In this document: positions 62,877 through 64,000 of the stretch, piece after piece | How positions within the stretch are numbered: the stretch's first letter is position 1 | Layout: every line of letters begins with the position of its first letter | Assembly: GCA_963746955.1 (NCBI GenBank) | Contig: CAVVDR010000005.1 | Location: 92,384-156,383 of the forward strand | Source of the DNA: DASQBT01 sp963746955 | GTDB taxonomy: Bacteria > Pseudomonadota > Gammaproteobacteria > Burkholderiales > Thiobacillaceae | Direction of reading: 5' to 3' | DNA: 64,000 bases | Made by a program: the position numbers and the translations under genes | The notes under the pieces: generated by a model | The model's database searches: none | The model's input: only the letters and a program-made list of their open reading frames with translations | Told to the model about the DNA's origin: nothing

Positions 62877-63167
62877 ATGACTACGCGCAATGAATATGTC
62901 GAACATCTGAAGAACAATCTGGACAAGTGGAATGCGGAGCTCGCCAAGTGGGAGGAAAAGACCCGCAACGCAAAGAAGGACCTCACCATCGATTATGAAA
63001 TGAAGCTGGAAGAGCTGCGCAAGCGCCGCGAGGTAGCCACGGCCAGGCTCAAGGAACTCCAGGCCAGCAGCGGAGAAGCGTGGAAGGAGCTGAAAGCCGG
63101 CACCGATACCGCTTGGGCGGCGATGCGCGAGGCGTTCGACAAGGCCCGGGCGCATTTCCAGAAATAA
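62877..63167 (+). CDS. Small coiled-coil protein
   Basis: 96 aa from ATG 62877 with CAGGAG upstream. Nearly all charged helix (LKNNLDKWNAELAKWEEKTRNAKKDL; LRKRREVATARLKELQ), with a repeated Trp-containing pattern. No signal peptide. Resembles small sll1863-type stress-related coiled-coil proteins; function unknown. Confidence 0.75.
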   Translation: MTTRNEYVEHLKNNLDKWNAELAKWEEKTRNAKKDLTIDYEMKLEELRKRREVATARLKELQASSGEAWKELKAGTDTAWAAMREAFDKARAHFQK

Positions 63168-63398
63168 GCCCGCATGTACGCCTCGGCATGCCGCAGCCGG
63201 GCGATGCCAGTCACATATCGCCCGGCACCTTCATGCCCCGCCGCGTTGCGGCCCAGAGAGTGCAGTTGATAGCGCTTGCGGATGGGGGGCGGATATGCGA
63301 TCCGCAACCTGTTGTCTGAGTGATAAGATTTGGTCGTTATCAAGTTGGGCCTATCTGCACAACTTACCCATGCCCCTTTTCTGTAAATGGAGGCTGCA

Positions 63399-63689
63399 AT
63401 GAACCGCGCACGCGCCCTTGAGTTGCTTGCCCAGAGCAGACCGGTGCTTTCTGGCCGCTACGGTGTCACGGATCTGGCCTTGTTTGGCTCGACCGCGCGC
63501 GAGGCCGCCCGGATCGACAGTGATCTGGACGTCCTGGTCGCATTCGACGGCCCCGCCACCTCGGAACGCTACTTCGGCGTGTTGTTTTATCTCGAAGACC
63601 TCTTCGGTTGTTCGGTTGACCTGGTGAGCGAGAAAGCCCTGCGCCCGGAATTGCGCCCCTTCATCGAAAAGGAAGCCGTACATGTCTGA
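63399..63689 (+). CDS. mntA: Second MntA-type nucleotidyltransferase
   Basis: About 96 aa from ATG 63399, which has GGAGG at 63389-63393 (an ATG four codons earlier lacks one). Signature GSTAREAARIDSDLDVLVAF. It is the antitoxin half of a second MntA-HepT pair whose toxin gene is truncated. Confidence 0.88.
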   Translation: MNRARALELLAQSRPVLSGRYGVTDLALFGSTAREAARIDSDLDVLVAFDGPATSERYFGVLFYLEDLFGCSVDLVSEKALRPELRPFIEKEAVHV

Positions 63690-63798
63690 TGCCGCCGGGC
63701 GCGAATGGCGGTTTTACATGGAAGACATGATCACCTTCGCCAAGAAGGTAATGACCTACACGGACGGCCTGGACCAGACGAGGTTTGTCTCCAGTTGA
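63682..63798 (+). pseudogene. hepT: Truncated hepT (DUF86)
   Basis: Opens with SDAAGREWRFYMEDMITFAKKVMTYTDGLDQTRFV, the normal N-terminus of this HepT subfamily, then stops at codon 39 (TGA 63796-63798). The Rx4HxY catalytic region is missing. The sequence after it does not continue HepT in any frame I could follow. Confidence 0.8.
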
Positions 63799-63887
63799 GG
63801 CGTTGTCTGGGCCATACCAACAATCCAGCCAAAGGAGCATCGCGTGACAGGCGTGTGCCCCCAGGGAATATCGATTCCGTCATCCCG

Positions 63888-64000
63888 ATGACCCGCTTCG
63901 CCGCCATCGACTTCGAAACCGCCAACCACAGCCGGGACAGCGCCTGCGCGGTGGGCGTGGTGATCGTCGAGGGCGGCCGCATCGTGGCGCGCCTGCATGA
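63888..64000 (+). CDS. DnaQ-like 3'-5' exonuclease, 3' partial
   Basis: The first 37 codons only. TRFAAIDFETANHSRDSACAVG carries the DxE exonuclease I motif (DFETAN) of the RNase T/DnaQ superfamily. The window ends inside the gene. Confidence 0.8.
   Translation, partial: MTRFAAIDFETANHSRDSACAVGVVIVEGGRIVARLH

Overview
The window looks like the chromosome of a GC-rich betaproteobacterium with hydrogen and sulfur metabolism, in the Thiobacillus/Sulfuricella/Rhodocyclales range. This is inferred from three things: the pyrG-kdsA-eno-ftsB housekeeping order, an Isp-type [NiFe]-hydrogenase operon (small subunit-isp1-isp2-large subunit), and polysulfide/thiosulfate reductase-like genes. No rRNA, tRNA or CRISPR array was seen.

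Layout. 1-558: 3' end of a YihY-like membrane protein fused to a cyclic-nucleotide-binding domain. 590-3142 (-): hypC-A-B-D maturation genes. 3316-9503 (+): a maturation protease, an HupH-like protein and the first periplasmic hydrogenase (hynS-isp1-isp2-unknown gene-hynL). 9605-10982 (+): two subunits of an A/V-type ATPase. 11079-11526: a broken IS630-like transposase. 12267-16662 (+): a second, complete [NiFe]-hydrogenase with its own cytochrome b, protease and c-type cytochrome lipoprotein; its small subunit has Asn where a proximal-cluster Cys is expected. 16688-17200 (-): exported MsrB. 17812-23587 (+): two YeeE/YedE transporters, a PsrABC-like molybdoenzyme and a rhodanese-fold lipoprotein. 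23623-25227 (-): an eleven-heme cytochrome c. 25577-27018 (+): rubrerythrin and a UbiA-family protein. 27245-34533 (+): the other seven ATPase genes (I-K-F-E-A-B-D). 35170-37060: a small exported protein, a TPR protein, hypE and a decayed hypF tail.

37188-53509 is mainly core: FecR-like protein, DUF3330-like protein, nnrD, galU, ligA, zipA, ftsB, eno, kdsA, pyrG, feoAB (with a Fur-box promoter) and a Kef-type antiporter. ligA carries many frameshifts and pyrG one, which means either gene damage or sequence error. 53569-64000 is a defence/mobile-type region: an MntA-HepT toxin-antitoxin pair, a type I restriction-modification system (hsdR-hsdS-two extra genes-hsdM), a NERD-domain protein, nnrU, a coiled-coil protein, a second mntA with a truncated hepT, and the start of an exonuclease. 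The hsdR and hsdM genes contain four in-frame copies of a GC-rich palindromic repeat.

How it fits together. Both hydrogenases feed electrons through membrane cytochromes. The shared hyp genes lie at the two ends of the 0.6-37 kb block, and each hydrogenase has its own endopeptidase. The Psr-like enzyme, YeeE pair, rhodanese-like lipoprotein and multiheme cytochrome suggest sulfur-compound reduction or sulfur trafficking coupled to hydrogen oxidation. The ATPase genes are split into two groups around the second hydrogenase and sulfur genes, which suggests a nested insertion.
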